A DNA stretch of 34,526 bases from NCBI GenBank assembly GCA_007134845.1, contig SLKA01000012.1, forward strand, positions 1 to 34,526, written 5' to 3'. This document shows positions 22,893-30,877 of this stretch, one piece after another. This DNA comes from Balneolales bacterium (GTDB lineage Bacteria > Bacteroidota > Rhodothermia > Balneolales > Natronogracilivirgulaceae). The notes beneath the pieces are model-generated. The model had not been told where the DNA came from. It searched no databases and saw only the letters and a program-made list of their open reading frames with translations. Numbering within the stretch: position 1 is the stretch's first letter; each line of letters begins with the position of its first letter. Position numbers and translations under genes: made by a program.

Positions 22893-24719
22893 TTGTCATT
22901 TGAAAGATTCAACCTCCATGATGAGGTATTAGACGGATTGAGGGACATGGGTTTTGAAAAGCCCACCCCGGTCCAGGAAGCATGTGTTCCATTGATTCTG
23001 GAAGGCCGGGACATCCTGGCATCTGCACAGACAGGCACCGGCAAAACAGCTGCGTTCGCCATTCCGGTTCTCCAGAACCTTTTGGATAAGAAAAAGAAGA
23101 AACAGGAGGGCATTCGCGCACTCGTGATCACACCGACACGCGAACTTGCCGGACAGGTTGATGAAGCCTTCTTTGCCATCGGCTATCATACCGGACTCAC
23201 CACCGCCAAGGTCTACGGGGGTGACGACTGGTCCCGCCAGGAAAAAGCACTCACCCGCGGGACCAATATCATTGTGGCAACACCCGGACGTCTGCTTGAC
23301 CATATAAAAATTCATGATGTCGACTTCAGTAACCTGGATTTCCTGATCCTCGATGAGGCAGACCGCATGCTGGACATGGGCTTCATTCCCGATATCACCA
23401 CCATTGTAAGCAAACTGCCCAAAGAGCGTCAGACTCTTCTCTTCTCGGCAACACTGCCTCCGAAAATCGTACAGCTCGCCAAAAAGATGATGAACAATCC
23501 GGAGAGCGTCAATATGGCACCGCCGAACATGGCAGCCGAGGGGGTGACCCAGGGCATGTATTATGTCGAGGAGCGGGACAAACTTCCGCTTGTATTGAAT
23601 CTTTTTGAAAAAGAGCAGTGGGCATCGGCCATCATTTTCATGTCCACGAAGCGGGCGGTTGACAAACTCAGCCGGGAGTTGAAGAAAAAAGGTGCGAATG
23701 TGACCAGCATCCACGGTGACCGGACACAGGCCGATCGTGAACGAGCGCTCGAGAGCTTCCGAAAAGGTGAATTCCGGATCATCGTTGCCACCGACGTGAT
23801 GTCACGCGGAATTGATGTGGATGGAATTTCACATATCATCAATTTCAGTGTTCCACACGATGTTGAAGATTATGTGCACCGGATCGGACGCACTGCGCGT
23901 GCTGATGCAAAAGGCGATGCCATCACCCTGGTTTCCGGGCAGGACCGTCGCTACATGGAGAACATCATCCGCGCGATGGAGTCCAAAATCGCGAAACTGG
24001 AAGTGCCCGATCTTGGCGGTGATGACCGATCCGACAGGGGCCGGAAGCCGCAGCGTGATGATTCCAGCGGCAGAAAACAGGATCCGGTCAAGGACAAGAA
24101 ACAGGAAAAGCCCGAAGATCAGAAAAAGCAGGATGGCGATGGGAAGCAGGCTGGACAGGACGAGTCCGACGAATCCAGACCTAAAAAACGCCGTGGCAGG
24201 AAACGGCCGGGGGGAGGACAACGCAGAGGAAAAAGACAGCCACAGGACCAGGATAAACCGGACGAGAGCAAGCAGCCGTCTGGAAAAGCAGCCTCTGATG
24301 CATCCGCTTCCGGCAAGTCCGGAGATCAGGGTAAAGCTGAGAATGGCCAGGCCGACACCGCCTCTTCTGAAAAACAGGAAGACTCCGGCAAGCAGGCCGG
24401 CACCCCGAAGGACCAGCCCAAAGGCGGACGCGGACGTGGTCGCAGAAAACCGCAGCAGCGCCGCAGGGGCAAGGACTCGGAGAAAGAGGATGATGCGCAT
24501 AAGGGCGGACCCGCACAACAGAAAAGTCAACGCCGCGACAAAGGTCGCGGTTCCGGAAAACCAGCAACCAGCCGCAAAAGTGGAACAAGCAAAAAAGATA
24601 CCGCGCGCAGGGAGCTCTTTGATAACATAACCTCGCCCGATATGGATAAGGTGAACAAGGCAGTCGGGAAAAAACGGGGACTCTGGTCCAAGGTGAAGGG
24701 CATCTTCGGAGGCGACTGA
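22893..24719 (+). CDS. DEAD-box ATP-dependent RNA helicase (RhlE/CsdA-like) with long charged tail
   Basis: 608 residues. The core (1-370) carries all motifs in order: Q motif with PTPVQ (24-28), Walker A AQTGTGKT (45-52), PTRELAGQ (81-88), GG, TPGR, DEAD (154-157), SATLP (185-189), IIFMSTKRAVDKLS, ATDVMSRGIDVDG (299-311) and HRIGRTAR (329-336). It unwinds or remodels RNA, likely ribosome assembly or cold adaptation. The start is TTG 22893 (SFERFNLHDEVLDGL is the normal family N-terminus; no ATG fits). From about 375 to 608 the tail is low-complexity, rich in Lys, Asp, Gln, Gly and Arg with RGRGRRK-type clusters, probably RNA-binding and disordered. The Ste24-like gene follows 29 bp downstream. 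Confidence 0.94.
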   Translation: MSFERFNLHDEVLDGLRDMGFEKPTPVQEACVPLILEGRDILASAQTGTGKTAAFAIPVLQNLLDKKKKKQEGIRALVITPTRELAGQVDEAFFAIGYHTGLTTAKVYGGDDWSRQEKALTRGTNIIVATPGRLLDHIKIHDVDFSNLDFLILDEADRMLDMGFIPDITTIVSKLPKERQTLLFSATLPPKIVQLAKKMMNNPESVNMAPPNMAAEGVTQGMYYVEERDKLPLVLNLFEKEQWASAIIFMSTKRAVDKLSRELKKKGANVTSIHGDRTQADRERALESFRKGEFRIIVATDVMSRGIDVDGISHIINFSVPHDVEDYVHRIGRTARADAKGDAITLVSGQDRRYMENIIRAMESKIAKLEVPDLGGDDRSDRGRKPQRDDSSGRKQDPVKDKKQEKPEDQKKQDGDGKQAGQDESDESRPKKRRGRKRPGGGQRRGKRQPQDQDKPDESKQPSGKAASDASASGKSGDQGKAENGQADTASSEKQEDSGKQAGTPKDQPKGGRGRGRRKPQQRRRGKDSEKEDDAHKGGPAQQKSQRRDKGRGSGKPATSRKSGTSKKDTARRELFDNITSPDMDKVNKAVGKKRGLWSKVKGIFGGD

Positions 24720-24748
24720 TTTCTGATTGTGAGTACATTTGCAAGCCC

Positions 24749-25984
24749 ATGAATATCTATGCTGTCATCATAGTGCTGGCCCTGGCGGTCAACTATCTGC
24801 TGAATCTTGTCTCGGATCTCCTCAATCTGAAGGCGCTTCAGAAGACACTGCCTGATGAATTCCGTGATGTCTATGACGCGGAAAAATACAAAAAAGCCCA
24901 GGAATACACACGGGTCCGCACCCGCTTCGGCCTGATCACATCCACGTTCAGCCTGCTGATTTTGATGGCATTCTGGTTTGCAGGCGGATTCAACTGGGTG
25001 GATCAGTTTGTACGTGATTTCGGATACGGGACAATTGTAACCGGACTGTTTTTCGTCGGGATCCTGATCCTGGCGCAGACCTTCATCTCCCTGCCTTTTT
25101 CCATATACTCCACCTTTGTAATTGAAGAACGGTTCGGTTTCAATAAAACCACACCGGGAACTTTTGCCGCAGACAGGCTCAAGGGACTGATGCTAACGGT
25201 AGTACTGGGCGGCCCGCTACTGGCCCTGGTAATCGGCATTTTCGAATTTTTCGGAACGGTGGCGTGGCTCTATGCTTGGGTGGTTGTTATCCTCTTTACA
25301 TTGTTTGTGCAGTTTATTGCGCCGACCTGGATCATACCGCTATTCAACAAGTTCACCCCTCTCGAAGATGGAGATCTGAAGAAGGCAATTCTTGACTATG
25401 CCGAAAAGGTTTCTTTTCCGTTGCAGGGAATCTACAAGATTGATGGTTCGCGCCGCTCCAGCAAGTCCAATGCTTTTTTCACCGGGTTCGGGAAAAACAA
25501 GCGCATTGCACTGTTCGACACACTCATTGAGAACCACTCGGTTCCTGAACTGGTGGCGGTCCTGGCACATGAAGTCGGTCATTACAAGAAAAAGCACATC
25601 CCAAAAAACATGATCATCAGTTTTCTGCACACCGGGGTGATGCTTTACCTGCTCTCACTCTTTATCCAGGTCCCCGGACTCCACGAGGCGTTTTACATGG
25701 AGGATATCTCTGTCTATGCCGGGCTGCTGTTCTTCGGACTGCTCTACTCACCGATTGAAATGATCCTTTCGGTAGTGATGCAGGTCTTTTCCCGCAAGCA
25801 TGAATTCGAGGCGGACCGTTATGCCGCCGACACTACAGGCGATCCGGAAAGCATGGTCTCCGTATTAAAAAAACTATCAGCCGACAACCTGTCCAATCTT
25901 ACGCCGCATGAGTTTCACGTTTTTCTCAATTATTCACATCCGCCGGTTTTACAGCGAATTCGTGCCATCCGATCCGGCCGGTAG
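24749..25984 (+). CDS. M48-family membrane metalloprotease (Ste24/CAAX endopeptidase-like)
   Basis: 411 residues with about seven membrane segments. The catalytic zinc site is VLAHEVGHYKKKHIPK: His274, Glu275, His278. The third ligand is Glu354 in HEFEADRYAADT. STFVIEERFGFNKTTPGTF (121-139) and APTWIIPLFNKFTPLEDGDL (191-210) are typical of the Ste24 branch, not of the shorter HtpX. The hydrophobic arrangement fits an inner-membrane enzyme. In bacteria Ste24 homologues are thought to clear stalled or damaged membrane proteins; the substrate here is unknown. ATG 24749 starts 29 bp after the helicase stop, with no distinct ribosome-binding site. The GH3 gene follows after 36 bp, so the four plus-strand genes may be co-transcribed. 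Confidence 0.93.
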   Translation: MNIYAVIIVLALAVNYLLNLVSDLLNLKALQKTLPDEFRDVYDAEKYKKAQEYTRVRTRFGLITSTFSLLILMAFWFAGGFNWVDQFVRDFGYGTIVTGLFFVGILILAQTFISLPFSIYSTFVIEERFGFNKTTPGTFAADRLKGLMLTVVLGGPLLALVIGIFEFFGTVAWLYAWVVVILFTLFVQFIAPTWIIPLFNKFTPLEDGDLKKAILDYAEKVSFPLQGIYKIDGSRRSSKSNAFFTGFGKNKRIALFDTLIENHSVPELVAVLAHEVGHYKKKHIPKNMIISFLHTGVMLYLLSLFIQVPGLHEAFYMEDISVYAGLLFFGLLYSPIEMILSVVMQVFSRKHEFEADRYAADTTGDPESMVSVLKKLSADNLSNLTPHEFHVFLNYSHPPVLQRIRAIRSGR

Positions 25985-26020
25985 CCGCTTCTTCTTTTAA
26001 TCGAATCTGCAGGGACAGCC

Positions 26021-27820
26021 ATGTTTAAAAATAAATATTTATTGATAATGCTGTTTTCAATTGCCATGGGAGCTACTTTTTCAAGTCAGGGGTGCGACCG
26101 GGACACCTCTTTCACCGGAACTGGAATCGTTGATGTTGATATCTGGGCTGATAATACAGTTGAAAATATGACAGATCGCCAGAAAATCGGTCAGCTCGTT
26201 ATGGCTACGACTGTCTGGGAAGATGTTCCGTTCCCTCAGGATGCCTATGGTCCGCCGACACAGCGTCAGATGGACCATATGCGCAGGATGATCACGGAAT
26301 ATCATGCCGGTTCGGTGATCATCTATAACTGGAGCCGTTCGGAAACCATGGCCAGATTTAACAAGCAGCTGCAGGAGTGGGCGATGCAAGGCAATGGCGG
26401 AGTGCCGCTGTTCATCTCCGCGGATCTTGAGTATGGCGTGGCGCAGCGTATACCGGCAGAGGCCACGGTTTTTCCGCGTCAGATGGGGATAGCGGCAACA
26501 GGAAATACGGAATCGGCATACGAGCAGGGCCGCATTACGGCAATTGAGGCGCTTGCAACCGGTTTTAACTGGAGTTATTCGCCGGTGGCGGATGTCAATG
26601 TGAACCCCGCAAATCCGGTAATAGGTGTACGTTCTTTCGGAGAACGGTTTTCGGTTGTATCCGAAATGAGCCGGGCTATGATCCGCGGAAGTCAGGAGCA
26701 CGGTGTGATTGCAACGCCAAAGCATTTCCCGGGTCATGGCGACACTGACTTCGACTCTCACCATGATCTTTCGACGGTGTCCTATGATCTTGAGACGCTT
26801 CGGGAAGTGCACCTTCCTCCTTTTCAGGCATCTTTTGACGCAGGAGCTGACGCGGTTATGACAGCCCATGTGATTATTGAAGCGATTGATCCAACCGTGC
26901 CGGCCACACTGTCCCGACAGGTGCTCACCGGGCTACTGCGTGAGGAGATGGGATTTGAGGGCATCATCGTCACGGATGCCATGAGTATGGATGCCATTGA
27001 TGACAACTGGGGTGCCGGTGAAGCGGCGGTGATGGCTGTTCTGGCCGGGGCAGATATCATTATGGCTACCGGAACTCCGGCGCAGCAGACAGAAACTTTT
27101 AACGCACTTTATGACGCGTTAAAGAGAGGCGAGATTTCCGGGGAGCGACTTGATGCTTCTGTCCGACGCATTCTGAAGATCAAACACAAATATGGGTTGC
27201 ACCACGGTTTCTCATCACCCGACCCGGCACATGCCAGAGAGGTGACGACACGTGCAGAACATCGTGATAAAGCCAGGGAAATTGCCATGAATTCGATCAC
27301 AATGGTGCGTAATCAGAGCATTCTGCCATTTGAGAGAGACGAAGAACTGACTACTCTTGTCGCCGGTGTGGCATATATCCATGAGCTGTCGGAACGGGTG
27401 CGTAGAGCTGGCGGCGGTGAAGTGATCACCTGGGATTTTGGCCGCGGTCCGACAGAAAACGATCCTTCACCGGAAGCCATAGTAGAGGCGATCAGCATGG
27501 CGGAGGAGGCAGACCGGATTCTCCTGTTTACCTACTCCTCCAGCCAGCTTCCTGAGGGACAGATAAAGCTGGCCGAGGCGCTGGCCATTATGGGCAAGCC
27601 GATGGCGATCATATCCCTGGGATTGCCATACGATCTCAATGCCATCCCGGGCGCGCCTGCATTTATCGCCTCATATTCACTTGACCGCTGGCCCGATGCC
27701 ACTCCGACACCAGTGGTCTGGGATGCTGTTGTGGATGTCATTTTTGGCCATAATCCGTCCGGTCAGCTGCCGGTGACATTGGGCAGAAATTATCCCGTCG
27801 GACATGGTCTCAGCTACTGA
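26021..27820 (+). CDS. Glycoside hydrolase family 3 lipoprotein (NagZ-like beta-N-acetylhexosaminidase)
   Basis: 599 residues. Signal peptide MFKNKYLLIMLFSIAMGATF with a weak lipobox (SSQGC, Cys25), so probably a lipoprotein. The N-terminal GH3 barrel has KHFPGHGDTDFDSHHDL (234-250), the NagZ-type loop supplying a catalytic His, and IIVTDAMSMDAI with nucleophile Asp319. PVADVNVNPANPVIGVRSFG (188-207) is another NagZ marker. A second C-terminal domain (about 400-599, SITMVRNQSILPFERDEELT...) makes it two-domain, like Bacillus subtilis NagZ and unlike the short cytoplasmic E. coli enzyme. Likely removes beta-GlcNAc from peptidoglycan fragments in the periplasm. ATG 26021 has AGGGA 6 nt upstream. 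Confidence 0.9.
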   Translation: MFKNKYLLIMLFSIAMGATFSSQGCDRDTSFTGTGIVDVDIWADNTVENMTDRQKIGQLVMATTVWEDVPFPQDAYGPPTQRQMDHMRRMITEYHAGSVIIYNWSRSETMARFNKQLQEWAMQGNGGVPLFISADLEYGVAQRIPAEATVFPRQMGIAATGNTESAYEQGRITAIEALATGFNWSYSPVADVNVNPANPVIGVRSFGERFSVVSEMSRAMIRGSQEHGVIATPKHFPGHGDTDFDSHHDLSTVSYDLETLREVHLPPFQASFDAGADAVMTAHVIIEAIDPTVPATLSRQVLTGLLREEMGFEGIIVTDAMSMDAIDDNWGAGEAAVMAVLAGADIIMATGTPAQQTETFNALYDALKRGEISGERLDASVRRILKIKHKYGLHHGFSSPDPAHAREVTTRAEHRDKAREIAMNSITMVRNQSILPFERDEELTTLVAGVAYIHELSERVRRAGGGEVITWDFGRGPTENDPSPEAIVEAISMAEEADRILLFTYSSSQLPEGQIKLAEALAIMGKPMAIISLGLPYDLNAIPGAPAFIASYSLDRWPDATPTPVVWDAVVDVIFGHNPSGQLPVTLGRNYPVGHGLSY

Positions 27821-27853
27821 TCCCGGCACAGGTTTTTTATCATCCGATTTTCA

Positions 27854-28375
27854 TCATCCGAAAAGTATGTTCACGACTATGACGGAGGCGATAATCCCGG
27901 CCAGATCGGCGATCAGCCCTGTTTGTACGGCATACTTGACACGTCGCACACCAATGGCGCCAAAATAGACGGCGATCACATAAAAGGTGGTTTCGGTCGA
28001 GCCGAACATGGTACCGGCCATTTTTACAACCAGGGAATCCTCGCCGTAAGTGGCGATCATTTCGGCCAGTACACCAACCGATCCGCTTCCGGTGAGCGGA
28101 CGGAAGATAGCCATTGGCACGAGCTCCACGGGAAATCCGACAAAACCAAGTATCGGTGAAAGCGCCATCATGAAGAACTCCATTGCACCGCTCTCGCGGA
28201 ACATACCGATAGCAAACAGAATGGCCACAAGATAGGGAATGATACGTATGGCGATAGTAAAGCCTTCCTTGGCTCCATCAACAAAGACCTCATAGACCGC
28301 GACCTTTTTCAGGATTCCGTAAAGCGGAATCAATACGATAATAAGCGGAAGAATGAATGCAGCTATAGTTCTCAT
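27854..28375 (-). CDS. spmB: SpmB-like nucleoside-recognition-domain membrane protein
   Basis: 173 residues, four to five membrane segments, normal length. FRPLTGSGSVGVLAEMIATY and GTMFGSTETTFYVIAVYFGA are the SpmB/nucleoside recognition (Gate-fold) blocks; the N-terminus MRTIAAFILPLIIVLIPLYG and AGMFRESGAMEFF-like MFRESGAMEFFMMAL fit too. In Bacillus, SpmA and SpmB support spore core dehydration, but homologues are widespread in non-sporulating bacteria with unknown roles, probably small-molecule transport. ATG at 28375 is 3 nt beyond the spmA stop (TGA 28379-28381), with GAGG about 11 nt upstream, so the two are co-translated. Confidence 0.9.
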   Translation of the reverse strand: MRTIAAFILPLIIVLIPLYGILKKVAVYEVFVDGAKEGFTIAIRIIPYLVAILFAIGMFRESGAMEFFMMALSPILGFVGFPVELVPMAIFRPLTGSGSVGVLAEMIATYGEDSLVVKMAGTMFGSTETTFYVIAVYFGAIGVRRVKYAVQTGLIADLAGIIASVIVVNILFG

Positions 28376-28378
28376 GGA

Positions 28379-29320
28379 TCAGGCCTCAATTTTTTGGTCA
28401 TCGGGGATATTCTCGATATGGTCATCTTCGGGGTGGAACCGCTCATAGATCTTGGCAGCGGTGATACCGACCATGAGAGAGATGAATGTGACGATCAGGA
28501 TGCTGATCATCAGCTCATTGACGCCGGTCCCGATCAGTGCAACGAGTGTCGCGGGCGGCAGCAGCTGAATGCTGGCCGTGTTGACGGTCAACAGCATGCA
28601 CTGAGCGTTGGTCGCTTTGTCCTTGCTCGGATTTAGCTTCTGGAGCTCTTCCATCGCCTTGATGCCCAGTGGCGTGGCTGCATTGCCGAGCCCGAGCATG
28701 TTGGCAGCCATGTTGAGGCTGATGACGCCGTGGGCGGCATGTCCTTTCGGCACATTGGGGAACAAAAAGCGCATGAAGGGTTGCACTCCCTTCACCAGGA
28801 AGTACATGAGGCCACTCTCATCGGCAATTTTCATAAGGCCGAGCCAGAGTGCCATGATGCCAATGAGCCCGATTGCCAGCGTAACAGCGAATTCGGCCAT
28901 GTTGAAAGCAGCCGTGGCGATGGCATTGAGTTTTACATAGTAGACCTTTGGCAGCACAATCATGGCGGTGCCGCTTGCCGGGTCATATGAGACCACTTCG
29001 GCCGACATCTCGTCATCGTTTGTGGAGTCCTTGTCCTGAGCGATACTCAGCCACAACTCCGGCATATCACTGTCGACACTGATGAGCAGTTCGGGATTGT
29101 CGGCATGGGGTCGCCATACGGCATCATACGTGCCCTCATGTCCCTGTATTCTGAAACGCACGTTCTGCCGTTTGTCAGTATCCCCGTTTTCGGGGAAAAT
29201 AATTTCAATATTGTGCTCTTTGCCATTTTGGTAGGGATCCTGAACGAGATCCATAACATCCTGGCTCACTGCAAAGATGAGACTGATGATGATCAGTCCG
29301 GCCCAGATATAATTAAGCAT
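28379..29320 (-). CDS. spmA: SpmA-like nucleoside-recognition-domain membrane protein with extra N-terminal loop
   Basis: 313 residues against about 195 for Bacillus SpmA. The first membrane segment MLNYIWAGLIIISLIFAVSQ is followed by an inserted soluble region at about 25-125 (DPYQNGKEHNIEIIFPENGD... DDEMSAEVVSYDPASGTAMI), then the normal protein: AAFNMAEFAVTLAIGLIGIM, GVISLNMAANMLGLGNAATP, QCMLLTVNTASIQLLPPATL. The insertion is predicted to sit outside the cytoplasm and looks beta-rich. The C-terminal tail is acidic. It pairs with spmB. No ribosome-binding site seen before ATG 29320. Role outside sporulation unknown. Confidence 0.9.
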   Translation of the reverse strand: MLNYIWAGLIIISLIFAVSQDVMDLVQDPYQNGKEHNIEIIFPENGDTDKRQNVRFRIQGHEGTYDAVWRPHADNPELLISVDSDMPELWLSIAQDKDSTNDDEMSAEVVSYDPASGTAMIVLPKVYYVKLNAIATAAFNMAEFAVTLAIGLIGIMALWLGLMKIADESGLMYFLVKGVQPFMRFLFPNVPKGHAAHGVISLNMAANMLGLGNAATPLGIKAMEELQKLNPSKDKATNAQCMLLTVNTASIQLLPPATLVALIGTGVNELMISILIVTFISLMVGITAAKIYERFHPEDDHIENIPDDQKIEA

Positions 29321-29552
29321 AGGTTGGAGGGATTATGTAAATAGGTTCAACCAAAAAAACGAGCAACCGTGCAAAAATGCAACAGGATATCGCTATTTTA
29401 AACGGCATCATTCGTGAGAAACAGAACGGGCAGATGTCTGCTGGCCGGGAGGCCTGTATACCAGTACTGCAAATATCCAGGGCTGTGCTGTTACCGGTGA
29501 ATGAAACAGACCATCCGTCTGTTACAAAGAAACGCTTCACGAATCACCTAAT
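29321..29552. other. Divergent promoter region of spmA and the PLP enzyme gene
   Basis: 232 bp. Contains a GGCC-GGGA-GGCC inverted repeat near 29445 and a perfect hairpin at 29505-29523. I looked for the core of a SAM-I riboswitch because of the methionine-type gene, and did not find it. No gene seen. Confidence 0.4.
29505..29523 (+). promoter_or_regulatory. Hairpin in the leader of the PLP enzyme gene
   Basis: AACAGAC-CATCC-GTCTGTT, 7-bp perfect stem with a 5-nt loop, ending 29 bp before the ATG. No T-run follows, so it is not a terminator. It could be an operator or an RNA element. Confidence 0.4.
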
Positions 29553-30761
29553 ATGAGTAGGAAAGAATCACAAAGCAACGATAAAACGCATAGGAGGTTT
29601 CACCCCGAAACACGTGCATTGCACGAGGGTTGGCATCCCGAAGATCCCGGTGAACCGCTGGTGCCTTCGTGGGATCCGTCCACCATCTTCCGGCATCCCG
29701 GGCAGGGCCTTTCCGCGGGCACATGGAGCTATACACGGCTTGACAATCCCAACCGCTCACAGCTCGAAAAAACACTGGCATCACTGGAAGGCGGTTCGGA
29801 AGCCCTGATGTTCGCTTCCGGCATGGCGGCGGTCCAAGCCGTTTTTCACATCCTGGCGCCCGGTGATCATGTGCTGCTGCCTGGCGATCTGTATCACGGT
29901 GTCAGAATCCTGATCAGTGAACAATACGAGCGCTGGGGGCTCTCCTTTAATTTTGTGGACATGACACGTCCTGATGCGGTAGTTGAAGCGGCGACAGACC
30001 GCACCCGCATGATCTGGATGGAGACCCCTTCGAACCCCATGCTTAAAATCAGTGATATTGCGGCTCTGTCGCAACTTGCGAGGGACAGGGGATGGATATC
30101 GGTGGTCGACAACACCTGGTGTACACCTGTTATCCAGCGTCCGCTGGAACTCGGAGCCAATATCGTACTCTATTCGACCACAAAGTACCTGGGCGGACAC
30201 AGCGATGTTCTCGGCGGTGCACTGGTGCTTCGGAACACGGATCAAAGTCCGCCTTCTGATGGTTCGTCCACGTTAGCGGAACGTCTGCGCTCCTTGCAGC
30301 GCCAGGCCGGAGCCGTGCCCTCTCCATTCGACTGCTGGCTGATGATGCGAAGCCTGAAGACACTTTATGTTCGCATACGGGCACAGGCTACTGCAGCGGA
30401 AATGATTGCAGAGAAACTGATGGAGCACCATTTTGTGGAGGAAGTGTACTACCCGGGACTTGCGGATCATCCGGGACATCACATCGCCGTCCGGCAGATG
30501 GATCTTCCGGGGGCGATGATCTCCTTCCGGATCAGGGGTGATGAGGAGACGGCTCTTCGCGTGGTTTCATCCTCCAGGGTAATCATTCCTGCCACCAGCC
30601 TCGGGGGAGTGGAATCGACCTGGGAGCACCGCAGGACCAGTGAGTACAAAGGTTCAGCAACACCAGGCAATCTGATCCGGTTGTCGGTCGGGCTGGAGCA
30701 TCCCGATGACATCCGTGATGATATCGATCGGAGTCTTGAGTGCTGCCGCTCCGCCAAATAG
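29553..30761 (+). CDS. Cys/Met metabolism PLP-dependent enzyme (cystathionine gamma-synthase/beta-lyase-like)
   Basis: 402 residues. Fold-type I PLP enzyme. The PLP lysine is Lys211 in LYSTTKYLGGHSDVLGG, and Asp186 in SVVDNTWCTP holds the pyridine nitrogen. YTRLDNPNRSQLEKTLASLE, MFASGMAAVQAV and METPSNPMLKISDI are the family blocks. LGGVESTWEHRRTSEYKGSA near the C-terminus matches the substrate-binding loop; it replaces the usual xLGGxESLxxHP, a pattern more lyase-like, but the exact reaction (cystathionine synthase, beta-lyase or gamma-lyase) is not decided by sequence alone. The N-terminal ~20 residues are an extra charged tail. It stands alone; no met gene nearby. Confidence 0.88.
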   Translation: MSRKESQSNDKTHRRFHPETRALHEGWHPEDPGEPLVPSWDPSTIFRHPGQGLSAGTWSYTRLDNPNRSQLEKTLASLEGGSEALMFASGMAAVQAVFHILAPGDHVLLPGDLYHGVRILISEQYERWGLSFNFVDMTRPDAVVEAATDRTRMIWMETPSNPMLKISDIAALSQLARDRGWISVVDNTWCTPVIQRPLELGANIVLYSTTKYLGGHSDVLGGALVLRNTDQSPPSDGSSTLAERLRSLQRQAGAVPSPFDCWLMMRSLKTLYVRIRAQATAAEMIAEKLMEHHFVEEVYYPGLADHPGHHIAVRQMDLPGAMISFRIRGDEETALRVVSSSRVIIPATSLGGVESTWEHRRTSEYKGSATPGNLIRLSVGLEHPDDIRDDIDRSLECCRSAK

Positions 30762-30877
30762 AGCAATCGAATGAAAATGTATGCTTTTTTTAATAATTTA
30801 TGCCCAATTGGATGCAGCGCTTCATATCTTGAAAAGATGTTTCCAGTTCCCCATTTAACCACTTGAATAATACCAGG

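Noticed and set aside
29321-29552. Possible SAM riboswitch before the PLP enzyme gene
   Set aside because: The conserved SAM-I core and the multi-stem arrangement are not seen; only a single short hairpin is present.
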